DNA of 7,815 nucleotides from Avisuccinivibrio_A sp964399665 (GTDB lineage Bacteria > Pseudomonadota > Gammaproteobacteria > Enterobacterales > Succinivibrionaceae). The stretch is taken from assembly GCA_964399665.1 (NCBI GenBank), contig CAYNSI010000097.1, forward strand, positions 1-7,815, in the 5' to 3' direction. Every line of letters begins with the position of its first letter. Positions within the stretch are counted from its first letter, which is position 1. A program made the position numbers and the translations under genes. Positions 7,242 through 7,815 of this stretch are shown piece by piece. The notes beneath the pieces were generated by a model, which worked only from the letters and a program-made list of their open reading frames with translations, ran no database searches and had not been told where the DNA came from.

Positions 7242-7254
7242 CAGCCTGAGGCTG
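7242..7254 (-). other. Small hairpin in the permease leader
   Basis: CAGCC and GGCTG form a 5-bp stem with a three-base loop, about 40 bases upstream of the permease ATG within the predicted 5' leader. An AAGTTTTTC run follows about 13 bases later. It may be an attenuator or RNA-stability element, but it matches no riboswitch I know and may be incidental. Confidence 0.3.
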
Positions 7255-7265
7255 TTTATCGCTTT

Positions 7266-7273
7266 AACGCGTT
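7266..7273. promoter_or_regulatory. Possible LacI-family operator before the permease
   Basis: AACGCGTT is a perfect 8-bp palindrome with a central CG, flanked by TTT and GAAA. It resembles the cores bound by LacI/PurR/CytR-type repressors. It sits just downstream of the predicted -10 element, where a bound repressor would block initiation. No regulator gene is in the window, so this rests on motif shape and position only. Confidence 0.35.
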
Positions 7274-7283
7274 GAAAGTGAGT

Positions 7284-7310
7284 CTTATAACAAGCAGCTT
7301 TCACTCTCAA
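7284..7310 (-). promoter_or_regulatory. Sigma70-like promoter of the permease
   Basis: On the - strand TTGAGA (7305-7310) and TATAAG (7284-7289) each match five of six consensus bases, separated by a short 15-base spacer. AT-rich DNA lies upstream. Transcription would begin near 7277, leaving a leader of about 74 bases. The short spacing lowers confidence. Confidence 0.45.
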
Positions 7311-7478
7311 GTTGTTCAAAACTAAATCAAATTTTCTCAAACTTCAAGGTTTTAGCGCACATTTTAAGAGATTATGCATCAAATTACCGAATCTTACAGC
7401 CGCCACAAACTTATGAGAAAACACGCTCTTACTGCGTAAAAGGCCTGACTACTGCCTGAATTGAGGAGATTTGTTAGA

Positions 7479-7535
7479 TAAAGGCCTCGGAGGATTATGG
7501 ATTGACCAATTCCTGCAAAGCAGGTAAGGCCTTTA
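7479..7535. other. Structured intergenic element with nested hairpins
   Basis: TAAAGGCCT (7479-7487) pairs with AGGCCTTTA (7527-7535), a perfect 9-bp outer stem. Inside lie CCTGC-AAA-GCAGG (7512-7524), a perfect 5-bp hairpin, and ATTG-AC-CAAT (7501-7510). A third AGGCCT lies at 7441-7446. It could be a small RNA, an attenuator or a dispersed palindromic repeat; the sequence alone does not tell which. Confidence 0.4.
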
Positions 7536-7605
7536 TTCTGTGCTTAGTTTCAAATTATACATTTCTGTCATCAGATTCTCAAACTCCGGGCTGCCTCAGT
7601 GAATA

Positions 7606-7638
7606 TTCTTAAGGTAGTCAAAAGCGTTTTCTTAAGGT
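7606..7638. repeat. Pair of TTCTTAAGGT direct repeats
   Basis: TTCTTAAGGT occurs at 7606-7615 and 7629-7638, 23 bases start to start, close to two helical turns. Each contains the palindrome CTTAAG. The spacing would suit a dimeric binding protein, but there is no gene nearby to assign it to. Confidence 0.35.
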
Positions 7639-7815
7639 TGGAAGATCCCCTTTTCCTGGACTTGAGGCATTGGTCAGAATGACAGTCACTAGATTTGCTT
7701 TTATCAGGCATCAGGCAGCAGGATTAAGGCTGCGGTGTGCGCAGTAGTAGTGTAAATGACTGTGACCGCAGGATCGCAGCAATGGGGTCTTTTTTGATAG
7801 CTCGAATTTTCGGAA

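Larger units (their letters stand above)
7311..7815. other. Non-coding stretch upstream of the permease
   Basis: No frame here has a convincing start, ribosome site and length. Three - strand frames are open from the right edge for only 29 to 36 codons and have no recognisable similarity. The stretch holds AT-rich DNA next to the permease promoter, the paired structure at 7479-7535, a direct repeat at 7606-7638, a CTGCG/CGCAG hairpin at 7730-7744, and a weak GACC/GGTC pairing followed by six T (7764-7795). No tRNA or rRNA pattern is seen. Confidence 0.55.

Noticed and set aside
7274..7306. GAAAGTGAG and CTTTCACTC flanking the permease -10 region, looking like a hairpin
   Set aside because: The two are mirror images rather than inverted repeats; only a five-base AGTGA/TCACT pairing is possible.
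7764..7795. GACC/GGTC pairing followed by six T, terminator-like
   Set aside because: The stem is only four bases with a long loop and there is no gene upstream for it to end.
7711..7815. Open - strand frames running in from the right edge
   Set aside because: Three frames are open for only 29 to 36 codons with no recognisable similarity, so none can be called a gene end.

Overview
This window holds two large tandem paralogous genes of unknown function on the + strand (1-2660 and 2744-5494). Facing them is an NCS1-family (purine/cytosine type) permease gene on the - strand (5740-7203), followed by about 600 bases of non-coding DNA to the right edge. The sequence is bacterial: it has Shine-Dalgarno sites, GTG starts and terminator-like hairpins. 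Nothing in it fixes the taxon. A gut-associated gammaproteobacterium such as a member of the Succinivibrionaceae is only an impression from protein style and base composition.

Positions 1-2660: the first paralog (886 aa) is complete except for the first base of its GTG start codon, which lies one base left of the window. This is shown by perfect identity with the start of the second gene. Calling the start at the ATG at 258 would lose 86 residues. Positions 2660-2743: the gap between the paralogs, with a 21-codon reading frame overlapping the stop of gene 1 (TGATG), its own Shine-Dalgarno, and an end 18 bases before the GTG of gene 2. No terminator is visible here, so the pair is probably one transcript. 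Positions 2744-5494: the second paralog (916 aa), longer mainly because of short in-frame tandem duplications (three 33-bp units, two 12-bp units). The two genes are a mosaic: 179 identical bases at the start, 93 identical bases around a Gly/Ala/Pro linker, and clearly diverged stretches elsewhere. This pattern suggests gene conversion or strong selection on modules. Neither protein has a signal peptide or membrane segment, and I do not recognise a known enzyme motif.

Positions 5495-5739: convergent intergenic region with one terminator-like hairpin per side. Positions 5740-7203: the permease, with a probable promoter at 7284-7310 and a LacI-family-like palindrome (AACGCGTT) just downstream of it. 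Positions 7311-7815: no convincing gene; it holds a paired structure at 7479-7535 and short repeats. The permease is visibly richer in G+C than the paralogs. I see no functional link between it and them.

The best candidate for something undescribed is the tandem paralog family itself: a fixed N-terminal cassette, a diversified helical middle with expandable repeats, a conserved Cys-Leu-His-His block and a beta-rich C-terminal domain.
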